Part shown: positions 1 through 8,500 of the stretch, piece by piece
Layout of the letters: each line of letters begins with the position of its first letter
Position numbering within the stretch: the stretch's first letter is position 1
Origin: RGIG7213 sp045124505
GTDB taxonomy: Bacteria; Bacillota; Clostridia; Oscillospirales; CAG-272
DNA: 14,279 nt
Reading direction: 5' to 3'
Assembly: GCA_045124505.1 (NCBI GenBank)
Contig: JBGVLZ010000043.1
Coordinates: 1 to 14,279, forward strand
The notes under the pieces: model-generated
What the model saw: the letters and a program-made list of their open reading frames with translations, nothing else
Database searches by the model: none
Told to the model about the DNA's origin: nothing
Made by a program: the position numbers and the translations under genes

Positions 1-6
1 TTAGTT

Positions 7-786
7 TTATCCAAACAACTCTCTGTATTGAACAGGGTAATATCCTGTGTGTTGTTTAAAACGTCTTATGAAATTCGGATAGTCGTTGAATCCGCATTCC
101 GTGCATATCTGCAGCACGGTCATGTCTGTGTGCTCAAGCAGTTTTTTTGCATATTCAAAGCGCATATTGTTCAGATAAACTTTGAAGTTTATTCCTTTTT
201 CTGCCTTGAATAGCCGTGAAAAATATGTGGGTGCAAGTGCAACCTCGTTGGCAACATCTTCAAGTTTAAGCTCATTTCTGAAATTGTTGAGAACATATAA
301 CTCCGCTTTGTTTATTGCGGAAAGTTCCCTGATTGGTTCGTCATCTGAAGTTTCCTTTTTAAGTTTTGCAATAATGGCGTTGAGCAACATTTCGGAAAAA
401 TCCTTATCATTTATATTGTTGCAGAGTTCGTTAAGCAAAACTTCAAAGCAAAGTTTGGTTTCTCCGCTTACTTTCAGAAACACCGGCGAGTTTTTTGTGA
501 GGCTCTGCAGAAAAGTCTGATTGCAGATATCGCCCGAGAACATAACATTATAAAGTTCGGCATCCTTGATATCCACATAGTGAAAGTCAAGCGGAGTCAA
601 GAAAAACAAATTGCCCGGTTCTATTTCATATTCGGTTCCGTCAACCGTATATGTACCGTTGCCCGAAACAATAAACTCCAGCTCATAAAAATCGTGAAAA
701 TGCGTTTCTATAAAAGTGTTTTCTTGCTTTTTGGTTGCACTGAGGTAGCCGTTTTCTATAAATCTGCTCTTTGTATATTTCTGCAT
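7..786 (-). CDS. AraC-family transcriptional regulator (cupin + HTH)
   Basis: A 259-residue regulator with the usual two-part AraC layout. Residues about 25-75 form a cupin-type sugar-sensing domain (HFHDFYELEFIVSGNGTY, then EPGNLFFLTP). Residues about 160-257 form the AraC DNA-binding domain, with a first helix-turn-helix around 174-195 (LEDVANEVALAPTYFSRLFK) and a second around 222-245, ending in the typical GF-x-D-x-x-x-F-x-R-x-F-K-x-x-x-G signature. An AGGAAG ribosome binding site lies 7 bases before the ATG. The gene is divergent from the kinase-isomerase-mannosidase operon, with 112 bases between them. By analogy with other AraC/glycosidase pairs it probably activates that operon in response to a mannose-containing sugar. 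The family call is secure; the ligand and targets are inferred from position. The stop codon is only 6 bases from the window edge, so nothing can be said about what lies downstream. Confidence 0.93.
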   Translation of the reverse strand: MQKYTKSRFIENGYLSATKKQENTFIETHFHDFYELEFIVSGNGTYTVDGTEYEIEPGNLFFLTPLDFHYVDIKDAELYNVMFSGDICNQTFLQSLTKNSPVFLKVSGETKLCFEVLLNELCNNINDKDFSEMLLNAIIAKLKKETSDDEPIRELSAINKAELYVLNNFRNELKLEDVANEVALAPTYFSRLFKAEKGINFKVYLNNMRFEYAKKLLEHTDMTVLQICTECGFNDYPNFIRRFKQHTGYYPVQYRELFG

Positions 787-807
787 AAGCCCACTTCCTT
801 TTGCTCT

Positions 808-836
808 ATTTTAACTTGTCTGATAATAAAAATCAA
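808..836 (-). promoter_or_regulatory. Sigma-A-type promoter of the AraC regulator gene
   Basis: Read on the minus strand, TTGATT (836-831) and TAAAAT (813-808) are separated by exactly 17 bases. Transcription would start near 801, giving a very short leader that just includes the AGGAAG ribosome binding site at 799-794. Judged by eye only. Confidence 0.5.
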
Positions 837-852
837 TACAAAGGCAAAAAAA

Positions 853-885
853 GACAATGCAGGATTCTGACATGCAAAGTATAAT
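853..885 (+). promoter_or_regulatory. Possible activator-dependent promoter of the kinase operon
   Basis: A consensus TATAAT lies at 880-885, but no TTGACA-like hexamer sits 16-18 bases upstream. Instead two similar direct elements, GACAATGCAGG (853-863) and GACATGCAAAG (869-879), lie just upstream of the -10 box, their shared TGCA cores 15 bases apart. A good -10, no -35 and paired direct repeats is the pattern expected of an AraC-activated promoter. Start of transcription would be about 891-893. The -10 is plausible; the operator reading is inference. Confidence 0.35.
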
Positions 886-898
886 AAAATCATAATCA

Positions 899-1855
899 AT
901 GGAACGTATTAGACAGGAGGTGTCAGTTATTAAATTTATTGGTATCGACATTGGCGGAACCAAATGCGCAGTGGTTTCGGGCAATGATGCGGGTGAAGTT
1001 ATACAAAAGGAAAAAGTCCCAACAAAGGATTGCAAAAACACTATTGATAAGATAATCAAAATTGCAAAAACAATGGGCAAATGTGATGCTATAGGTATAA
1101 GTTGCGGAGGCCCGTTGGACTCTAAAAACGGAATAATAAAATCACCGCCTAATCTTCCCGGATGGGATAATATTAAAATAGTAGATGTGCTAAAAAACGA
1201 ATTCAATGTTCCTGTCTTTTTAAGAAATGATGCAGATGCATGCAGTCTTGCAGAATGGAAATTCGGAGCAGGAAGAGGGACACAGAATATGATATTTCTT
1301 ACTTTTGGCACGGGTCTTGGTGCGGGACTCATCTTGAATGGCAAACTGTACACCGGTGCTTGTGATATGGCAGGCGAAGTAGGTCATATAAGGCTTTCTG
1401 ATTATGGACCGGTCGGTTACGGAAAAGCAGGTTCATTTGAAGGATTCTGTTCCGGCGGCGGTATAGCTCAAATAGGAAAAACCATTGCAAAAGAAAACCA
1501 ACAAATGGGCCATCCTGTAAGTTTTTCGGGTGATGAAATAACAGCCAAATCTATCGCTGATATCGCTATATTAGGCGATGAAAGTGCATTGGAAGTATAC
1601 AAGCAGTGTGCACATATGTTAGGTCGAGGTCTTTCAGTGCTGATTGATATACTCAACCCCGAAAAGATAATTCTTGGAAGCATATTTCAACGCAGCGAAG
1701 AATTATTACGAGCAGAAATGGAAAAGGTTATTGCAAAAGAAACTCTTCCTCAATCGCGCAATGTTTGCAAAATAGTTCCTGCAGAGCTTGGTGAATCACT
1801 TGGAGATGTTGCTGCTTTGTGTGTAGCGGTTTGCGGAATAAAAGGAGAAATATGA
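899..1855 (+). CDS. ROK-family sugar kinase (glucokinase/mannokinase-like)
   Basis: A 318-residue ROK (repressor, ORF, kinase) protein, probably an ATP-dependent kinase for a free hexose such as mannose. Visible are the N-terminal phosphate loop GIDIGGTK (about 15-22), the catalytic Asp in RNDADA (D111), the second phosphate loop FGTGLGAG (136-143) and the E-x-G-H motif (E160, H163). The zinc-binding cysteine cluster usual in this family (CxCGxxGCxE) is absent and replaced by GPVGYGKAGSFEGFCSG (170-186). There is no N-terminal HTH, so it is an enzyme rather than a ROK repressor. The start is uncertain: ATG at 899 has no ribosome binding site, while a strong AGGAGG (915-920) lies 8 bases before an ATT codon at 929, exactly where ROK proteins normally begin. 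A GTG at 920 overlaps that site and is unlikely. The gene abuts the isomerase gene. Substrate is not determinable here; mannose is inferred from the mannosidases. Confidence 0.88.
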   Translation: MERIRQEVSVIKFIGIDIGGTKCAVVSGNDAGEVIQKEKVPTKDCKNTIDKIIKIAKTMGKCDAIGISCGGPLDSKNGIIKSPPNLPGWDNIKIVDVLKNEFNVPVFLRNDADACSLAEWKFGAGRGTQNMIFLTFGTGLGAGLILNGKLYTGACDMAGEVGHIRLSDYGPVGYGKAGSFEGFCSGGGIAQIGKTIAKENQQMGHPVSFSGDEITAKSIADIAILGDESALEVYKQCAHMLGRGLSVLIDILNPEKIILGSIFQRSEELLRAEMEKVIAKETLPQSRNVCKIVPAELGESLGDVAALCVAVCGIKGEI

Positions 1856-2449
1856 ATGGAAAAGCTAATGGTACGCTATCCTGCTCTTAAGTCCTGCGAG
1901 AGTAAAATTAAAAATACTCTTGAACTTATGATAAAAACATACGAACAAGGCGGAAAGATACTTATATGCGGCAACGGGGGCAGTGCGGCAGATTGTGAAC
2001 ATATTGTAGGCGAACTCATGAAAGGTTTTCATTTGAAGCGACCTGTTTCCGATGAACGCATACCGGAAGAACTCCGCAAAGGTTTGCAAGGAGCTTTACC
2101 GGCAATATCTTTACCAAGCCAGATATCCGTGCTCTCCGCTTATGTTAATGATGCAGATCCTGAGATGATGTATGCACAGCTTGTATATGGATACGCATGC
2201 AAAAATGATCTTGTTATAGGTATTTCAACTTCAGGGAATTCTGCAAATATAATCAATGCCCTGACCGTTGCAAAATCACTTGGCGTAAAGACCGTTGCTT
2301 TGACAGGTGAAAAGCCAAGCAAATTGATGGAGCTGTGCGATGTTACAATAAATGTTCCGAGCTGCGAAACTTATGAAGTGCAGGAATATCACTTGCCTGT
2401 TTATCACTATCTGTGTGCATCTCTTGAAAAACATTTTTTCTCAAAATAA
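1856..2449 (+). CDS. SIS-domain sugar-phosphate isomerase, GmhA-like
   Basis: A 197-residue single SIS-domain protein resembling D-sedoheptulose-7-phosphate isomerase (GmhA). The sugar-phosphate binding loops CGNGGSAAD (38-46) and STSGNS (124-129) are present. By alignment from memory, the two catalytic residues of E. coli GmhA (Glu65, His180) correspond to E53 in VGEL and H184 in PVYH, so the aldose-ketose isomerase active site looks intact. Compared with E. coli GmhA there is an insert of about 20 residues around 62-85. The ATG directly follows the kinase stop codon, with AAGGAG 8 bases upstream inside the kinase gene, implying translational coupling. No other ADP-heptose genes are nearby, so its job is more likely isomerising the phosphosugar made by the adjacent kinase than heptose synthesis. 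Family is sure; the substrate is inferred and open. Confidence 0.85.
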   Translation: MEKLMVRYPALKSCESKIKNTLELMIKTYEQGGKILICGNGGSAADCEHIVGELMKGFHLKRPVSDERIPEELRKGLQGALPAISLPSQISVLSAYVNDADPEMMYAQLVYGYACKNDLVIGISTSGNSANIINALTVAKSLGVKTVALTGEKPSKLMELCDVTINVPSCETYEVQEYHLPVYHYLCASLEKHFFSK

Positions 2450-2478
2450 AAATGAATTCATAAAAAGGAGATTGAAAG

Positions 2479-4899
2479 ATGAAGAAAAAGTTCCACCTCA
2501 TTGCAAACGCTCACCTTGACCCCGTCTGGCAATGGCGTGTCCCTGAAGGACTGTCGCTTGTTAAATCCACTTTTCGCTCCGCACTTGACAGAATGAACGA
2601 ATTTCCCGATTACACATTCACAAGTGCATGTGCAAGCTACTATAAATGGATAAAACTCAACGAGCCTGAAATGTTCGAAGAAATAAAGCAAAGAGTAAAA
2701 GAAGGCAGATGGGCAATTGTTGGCGGTATGTGGGTGCAACCCGATTGCAACATTCCGTCGGGTGAGGCATTCTGCCGTCACATGCTCTATTCACAAAAGT
2801 TTTTCAAAGAGAATTTCGGATTCATCGTAAAAACGGGATACAATGTTGACTCATTCGGACATAACGGTATGTTGCCTCAGCTGCTGAAAAAATCAGGAAT
2901 AGACAATTACATTTATCAGCGACCTGACAACCGTACAGAAAAACCTAATCTTCCGTTTGATGATCTGCATTATTGGCAAAGCCCTGACGGAAGTGTTATC
3001 AATGCTTTCCGTGTTCCTGACGGATACGGCGGAGATGTTCACGAGCAGCGCCTTGTTGACCACTATTACAACAAAAATCAGCCGATGATGGTGCTTTTCG
3101 GTGTCGGTAATCACGGTGGCGGACCTTCAAAGGAGCACCTTAAAAACGCTGAAAAGCTTATCTGTAACGGTGATTTCAAATATTCCACCCCCGATACTTA
3201 TTTTGAAGAAGCACAGGGCACTGAAATGCCGCTTGTAAACGAGGATTTGCAGCACCACGCAAGCGGTTGCTACAGCGCAAACAGCAGAATTAAAAACATC
3301 AACCGCAGGGCAGAAACAGAGCTTGTAACGGCTGAAAAACTGGATGTTCTTGCTTATATAATGACGGGTTCTGCTTTGCATAACAAGCAGATTGAAGCCG
3401 CATGGGAACGGGTTATGTTCAATCAGTTCCACGATATCCTTGCTGGCTGTTCAGTAAAAGAAGCATATTTTGATGCAGAAAATTCTTACGGTTACGCTCG
3501 TGAAACAGCTCTTGATGTAAACACCTTTGCTGCACAGCGTATAACTTGGAGAATCAAGACTACCGATTTTCTTGACGCTGACGATTCTGAAATGAGAGGC
3601 AGAATGTGGTATAAAGAGGGCGAAGGCTCACCAATGGTTGTGTTTAACCCTCATTCTTTTGCTGTTAAATCTATTGCGCAGTTCGGTTCGCAGTACATTT
3701 CAAAGGTTCTTGATTCAAAGGGTAATGAAGTCCCGTTCCAGCTTGTGCGTGCTTCATATACCGACGGTGAGCATCTTTACAAGTGCATTTTTGAAGCAGA
3801 TGTTCCTGCTTACGGTTACGCTGTATATTATCTTTATCACAAAGAAAACAACGATGAAAAATCCTTCGAGTCACATCTTACTGCAACAGAAAACAGCCTT
3901 GAAAACAGTAAGGTCAGATTTGTTTTTGATAAAGAAACAGGTGCAGTTTCTTCTTGTATATTAAAAGAAAGCAACACCGAATTTGCCGAAGGTCTGCTTG
4001 GCAGAGCAGTTGTTTGCGACGATTTTGCCAACGATACATGGGGACACAGAGTTTTTGATTATAATATTGATATAGGTCAGTTTGGCGAAGGTACTCTTGA
4101 GATTGTTGAAAACGGTCCTGTCAGGGTAACCGTCAAATCCGTTGTAAAATACGGCAATTCCGTACTGACAAGATACTACTCGCTTTATGACGATAGCGAT
4201 AAGCTTACAGTCAGAACAGTTCTTGATCTTGATGAGCAGTATAAATCCGTCAAGCTTTCGTTCAAAGCGGATGTAAACAATTCAACCGTCACATATTCCA
4301 TGCCTTATGGCTTTATTGAAAAGGATGCAAACGGTCAGGAAGAGCCTTCACACGCATGGTGCGATATATGCGATGAAACTGGTAAGGGTCTCGGACTTCT
4401 GAACACAGGCAAATACAGTTTCTGTTCAATCGGTAATGATCTGCGTATGATGATTGCACGAAGCTGTGCATACCTTGACCACTTCGGTCAGCATATGCGT
4501 GACGGTGAAATGGAATTTCTTGATAAGGGCGAGCAGGAATTTACCTATGAAATCGTTCCTCATATTCAGAAGGTCAATTCCGAACTATTCAAAGCATCGG
4601 AAGTTCTTAACAATCCGCTTCAGACACATCAGGAAACACACCACGGCGGAAATCTACCTCAGATTTATTCTGCACTTGACGTTGATAAAGAAAATATTGT
4701 TGTCACTTCAATCAAGTCTGCAGAAAACGGCAACGGTATCATCATGCGTATTGTTGAAACAAACGGCACCGCAACCGATGCTACGGTTGATTTCACCGCT
4801 CTTAACACAAAATTCTCAATGAGCTGGAAACCGCAGGAAATCAAAACTGTCAGAATTATGCCTGACGGAAAAGTTACCGAATGTATGATAACCGAATAA
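2479..4899 (+). CDS. GH38 alpha-mannosidase (short form)
   Basis: An 806-residue glycoside hydrolase family 38 enzyme, a zinc-dependent retaining alpha-mannosidase. The catalytic domain begins at the N terminus: HLDPVWQW gives zinc ligands H12 and D14, NVDSFGH gives the nucleophile and zinc ligand D124, and FNQFHDILAG gives zinc ligand H318. The family motifs GNHGGGPSKEH (210-220) and LQHHASGCYSA (257-267) are also present. Residues about 265-340 form the helical middle domain and about 400-800 the beta-rich C-terminal domains. There is no signal peptide, so it acts in the cytoplasm on imported oligosaccharides. AAGGAG lies 8 bases before the ATG; the gap to the isomerase gene is 29 bases, so it is third in the operon. 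The layout resembles bacterial enzymes of the MngB / streptococcal GH38 kind; linkage specificity cannot be read from sequence. Confidence 0.95.
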   Translation: MKKKFHLIANAHLDPVWQWRVPEGLSLVKSTFRSALDRMNEFPDYTFTSACASYYKWIKLNEPEMFEEIKQRVKEGRWAIVGGMWVQPDCNIPSGEAFCRHMLYSQKFFKENFGFIVKTGYNVDSFGHNGMLPQLLKKSGIDNYIYQRPDNRTEKPNLPFDDLHYWQSPDGSVINAFRVPDGYGGDVHEQRLVDHYYNKNQPMMVLFGVGNHGGGPSKEHLKNAEKLICNGDFKYSTPDTYFEEAQGTEMPLVNEDLQHHASGCYSANSRIKNINRRAETELVTAEKLDVLAYIMTGSALHNKQIEAAWERVMFNQFHDILAGCSVKEAYFDAENSYGYARETALDVNTFAAQRITWRIKTTDFLDADDSEMRGRMWYKEGEGSPMVVFNPHSFAVKSIAQFGSQYISKVLDSKGNEVPFQLVRASYTDGEHLYKCIFEADVPAYGYAVYYLYHKENNDEKSFESHLTATENSLENSKVRFVFDKETGAVSSCILKESNTEFAEGLLGRAVVCDDFANDTWGHRVFDYNIDIGQFGEGTLEIVENGPVRVTVKSVVKYGNSVLTRYYSLYDDSDKLTVRTVLDLDEQYKSVKLSFKADVNNSTVTYSMPYGFIEKDANGQEEPSHAWCDICDETGKGLGLLNTGKYSFCSIGNDLRMMIARSCAYLDHFGQHMRDGEMEFLDKGEQEFTYEIVPHIQKVNSELFKASEVLNNPLQTHQETHHGGNLPQIYSALDVDKENIVVTSIKSAENGNGIIMRIVETNGTATDATVDFTALNTKFSMSWKPQEIKTVRIMPDGKVTECMITE

Positions 4900-4950
4900 A
4901 AGCAAACAAGCCCACTGACAATGAGTCAACGGGCTTGTTTGCTTTTATTT
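4898..4950. terminator. Perfect 16-bp bidirectional intrinsic terminator
   Basis: Left arm 4898-4913 (AAAAGCAAACAAGCCC) is exactly complementary to right arm 4931-4946. The loop has a further 4-bp stem (TGAC 4916-4919 with GTCA 4925-4928). A-rich and T-rich ends let it work on both strands: it ends the kinase-isomerase-mannosidase operon and, on the minus strand, the relic gene at 4975-5309. The left arm begins within the mannosidase stop codon. Confidence 0.9.
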
Positions 4951-4974
4951 TGATTTTTATTTGTTACAGCATAA

Positions 4975-5309
4975 TTACAACAGAATCAGCTGAGAACCGT
5001 CTTTTGCAACATAATTCTTTTGAACACCGAGTTCGTCCATCCATGCACGAACCTCCAATGTTTGAAGGTTACCGTTTCTGTTGTCCCATACCCATGAAGG
5101 CGTTTGCCATAGGTTGTCCAACCCGGTGCAAAAATAAAATCACCGATTCTTTTTCCGTTGATATATGCTTCATAAGAGCCGAGCGCAGAACAGAAAAGTG
5201 TTGCCTTACCGATTGCTTTTTCGGGCTTTATAGCCTTGATGAAAACGGGAACGACTGTACCGAAATCTGCATTTTCTTTAATGAATTTTGCGTTTTTAAT
5301 CGTATTCAT
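4975..5309 (-). pseudogene. Relic of an alpha-L-rhamnosidase-like gene with internal deletion
   Basis: The minus-strand frame from 5309 (ATG preceded by an AGGTGA ribosome binding site) reads about 70 residues matching the N-terminal beta-domain of bacterial alpha-L-rhamnosidases (GH78): FGTVVPVF, then ALGSYEAYINGKRIGDFIFA and PGWTTYGKRL. Homology stops at about 5097; that frame goes on without meaning to a stop at 4986. In another frame, from about 5100 to a stop at 4975, 41 plausible residues run (PSWVWDNRNGNLQTLEVRAW, ending in KNYVAKDGSQLILL), looking like a genuine protein C terminus just before a terminator. The simplest reading is a gene whose whole middle was deleted, leaving its two ends, or two genes joined by a deletion. 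Full GH78 enzymes are commonly 700-1000 residues. The N-terminal match is from recognition; I cannot identify the tail. Confidence 0.7.
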
Positions 5310-5336
5310 TTAATCACCTGTATTTTTAAACTGATG

Positions 5337-5365
5337 TTGATTTTTATTGATATTGATAATATAAT
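5337..5365 (+). promoter_or_regulatory. Sigma-A-type promoter of the second alpha-mannosidase gene
   Basis: TTGATT (5337-5342) and a consensus TATAAT (5360-5365) are separated by 17 bases. Transcription would start near 5372, giving a leader of about 160 bases before the ATG at 5531. The preceding operon ends at a strong terminator, so an independent promoter is expected here. Confidence 0.55.
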
Positions 5366-5530
5366 TATTTGTGTTGAGTTTTATTTTACTACGCTTGATT
5401 CTTTATTGCGATAAAAAACAATGGCATATCAAAAAAAGACAATAATAAAACAAAAAGAAACAATGAAATGTTTTGTTACAAAAGCTACAATAAAACAAAA
5501 AACCTATGCAAAAAACAAGGAGTGATACCT
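5366..5530 (+). other. AT-rich leader of the second mannosidase gene
   Basis: About 160 bases, strongly A-rich on the plus strand, with a 13-base direct repeat AATAAAACAAAAA (5444-5456 and 5489-5501) and a short inverted repeat TTTTGT-T-ACAAAA (5471-5483). The ribosome binding site AAGGAG (5517-5522) fixes the start at 5531. No riboswitch-like fold or recognised motif was seen. Confidence 0.35.
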
Positions 5531-8500
5531 ATGGTAGAACAAATGATTGACAAAAATTTATGGCTGTACCGTAACAGAGCGATTATGGAAACGTTCCCCA
5601 TTGATGCATGGCAGTACAGAATTTTTGATTATGCGGACAGGGAAACATATATTCCTCTTACAGATTGGGCAGATTATACTGATACCATTACATTCTGCGA
5701 CCATAAAACATGTATGATGAAAACTGTATTCACACCTAAAAAGCCGCAGGAACACCAGTCAGCTTATCTTGAACTGAGATTGCCCTGCAACTGCGAAGCA
5801 TTTGTTTCAATTGACGGAAAACGCTTTGCAGGTGTTGACAACGGTGAACAACGCTGCAGGGTTTACCTTGAAGACTCAATGTACGACAGAGAAATTGCCA
5901 TTGAGCTTGAAATATATGCCTGTACCTTCTGCAATGATGAAAGAATGGTAAGACCTGTTGAAAATCCTCAGTATGTTATTGCAGATAAAGCAATTGCAGA
6001 TTTTTCATATACTATGGATTTTGTCCGCGACCTTATAAAGTACATCAAGAATGATTACACGAAAGCCAAGGTCAACACTTTGTTTGAAAATACAATCCGT
6101 AAAAGCGACAATTCCCTTGACTACACCCAATTTCTTGAAAATATTATCGCAATTCACAAGGAATTGCTTGACGGATTAAAAGAATTGAAGCTGTCAAACG
6201 ATGACTGTATCGTTGACTGCGTTGCTTCTACTCATATTGACGTTGCGTGGCTGTGGCGTTTCAAGGATACAATCCGCAAATCAGGCCGTTCTGCACTTAA
6301 TCAGCTCCGACTTATGGACAGATACGATGAATTTGAGTTTTCGCTTTCACAGCCCTCGGTCTATAACTATATCAAGGAAGTTTATCCTGATGTTTTTGAG
6401 CAGATCCGTCAGCGTGTGAAGGAAGATAAATGGCGTCTTGTAGGCCCTATGTGGGTTGAATCAGACCTTAATATTTCAGGTGCAGAATCACTTGTAAGAG
6501 AGTTTCTTTACGGACATCAGTTCTTCAAAGAAGAATTCGGCAAAACAAGTGATGTCTGCTGGATTCCCGATTCTTTCGGTTTTCCCGCATCACTTCCGCA
6601 GATTTTCACAAAATGCGGAATGAAAAGCTTCTACACAACCAAGGTGCGTTGGCAGAATGCCAATGAATTTCCCTATAATGCTTTTATCTGGGAAGGTATT
6701 GATGGAAGTAATCTTTACGCAACAGTACCTATCACAAAAGATTGCTACAACAACTCAATTGACTGTGAAAATATCAGCCTTGTTTCAGATAAGCTTCAGC
6801 AAAAAGAAACATGGGACCACGTTCTTCTGTCCTATGGCTACGGTGACGGCGGTGGCGGTGTAACCGATGAAATGCTTAAGAATTACCGTCTGCTTCAGAC
6901 AGTTCCCGGTATGCCTGAGGTAAAAATCAGAAAAGCAGAGGACTATTTCACTGAACTTGACAAAAAGCGTGAAAATCTTCCTGTGTGGAAAGGAGAGCTC
7001 TCGGTCGAAACACATCAGGGCACATATACAACTATTGCCGATGTAAAACGCAACAACCGTTACATTGAAATGGCATTTCGCAGACTTGACTTGCTTTCAG
7101 TTCTTGCAAAGCTCAAGGGTAAGGATGCAGGATATGATGAAATTGTAAAGCATTGGAAGGATCTGCTTCTTTGCCAGTTCCACGATGTTCTTCCCGGCAG
7201 CTCTATAGATACAGTTTATGATGATGCAGAAAAAATCTACAAAGAGCTTTTTGTATTCGCAGAGAAAAAAGAAAAAGAGCTTGTCACTGATACTCTTTGC
7301 GATGATGCACAGGACAAGGTTACAGTTTATAACCCAAACTCATTTGTCGGCAGTGCATACGTAAAGGTTGACAAAAAGTATGAAAGCTGTGCACTTACGG
7401 ACGGAGAAAACACATCAAATGTTATTACAGATGCAGACGGTAACTGTATTTTATATGTAAAAAATCTTGCAGGCTTCAGTGCAAGAACATATCACAAAAC
7501 TTCAGTTGTACATACTGAAAAAGCAATTACAGCAAACAAGGAAAACGGAAAAATCAGCATTGAAACGCCCTTCTTTACATTCATTATCCGTGAGGACGGT
7601 ACTCTCGGCGATTTCTATGACAAGCGTGCAGATAGGTTTGTCGGTGACAACCTTAACAACCTTGTTACATATAAGGACGGTCCCGAGCATGAGGATGCAT
7701 GGAATATTGATGACGGATACAAAATGCGTCCTGTTGATATGAATTGGCAGAATGAAATTACGCTTGTTGATATAAATGACGAGCGTGTGACGGTAAGGGT
7801 TACTAAAAAGCATAACAACACCATTCTTACTCAGGATATTATTGCGTATGCAAACATTACAAGGGTTGACGTAGTTTCTCACGTTGATTGGCAGGAAAAA
7901 TATAAAATTCTTCAGGCATCTTTCCCTGTAAATGTGGTTTCTGCTCATGCAAGCTACGAAATTGCTTACGGCATTACAAAACGTAACACCCATCCGAACA
8001 CACCTGCCGAAAAATGGAAGCACGAATTTGCTGCTCACCGTTTCACAGATTTGTCAGATGATGTTTACGGTGTTGCAATTATCAACGACTGCAAATACGG
8101 TCACAATGTTATTGACAACGATATGACTATAACTCTTATGCGCAACGTTGACAATCCTACACGCTTCCGTGATACAGGTGAACACGATTTTGCATATTCA
8201 ATCTATCCTCATATGGGTGGTTTATCGGCAGGTAAGGTTGCTCAGGAAGCATATCTTTTCAATTCTCCTTTTGTTGTGTTTGAAGGCGAAAGTAATGAAA
8301 AGCCTGTTGTTACTCTTTCAAATGAAGGTCTTATCGTTGATTGTATCAAGCCTGCTGAAGACGGCAACGGATATATCGTGCGTGTTTATGAGCCTTACGG
8401 TATTCCCGGAAAAACTGTTATGAATGTTACACACGACGCAAAAATCACTGAGGTTTCACCCCTTGAAGAGTATATCGGAGAATGTTCCGGAGAAATCACA

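Noticed and set aside
811..1353. A 180-codon minus-strand frame overlapping the kinase gene start
   Set aside because: It is antisense to the conserved ROK N-terminal domain and overlaps both promoters; no family resemblance.
4881..5414. A long plus-strand open frame through the intergenic region between the mannosidases
   Set aside because: It overlaps the mannosidase end, runs through a perfect terminator, and is the antisense shadow of the rhamnosidase relic; its protein has no recognisable features.
5471..5483. Inverted repeat TTTTGT-T-ACAAAA as an operator
   Set aside because: Short, AT-rich and without a second copy near the other promoters, so chance is a sufficient explanation.
5421..5525. 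A 34-codon lysine-rich frame in the leader of the second mannosidase gene, its TGA stop overlapping the AAGGAGTGA ribosome binding site
   Set aside because: No ribosome binding site precedes its ATG, and ten lysines in 34 codons are what A-rich DNA gives by chance.
7502..8038. A 178-codon minus-strand frame inside the second mannosidase gene
   Set aside because: It lies wholly antisense to a well-supported GH38 C-terminal domain, with low-complexity Cys/Asn/Ile-rich content.
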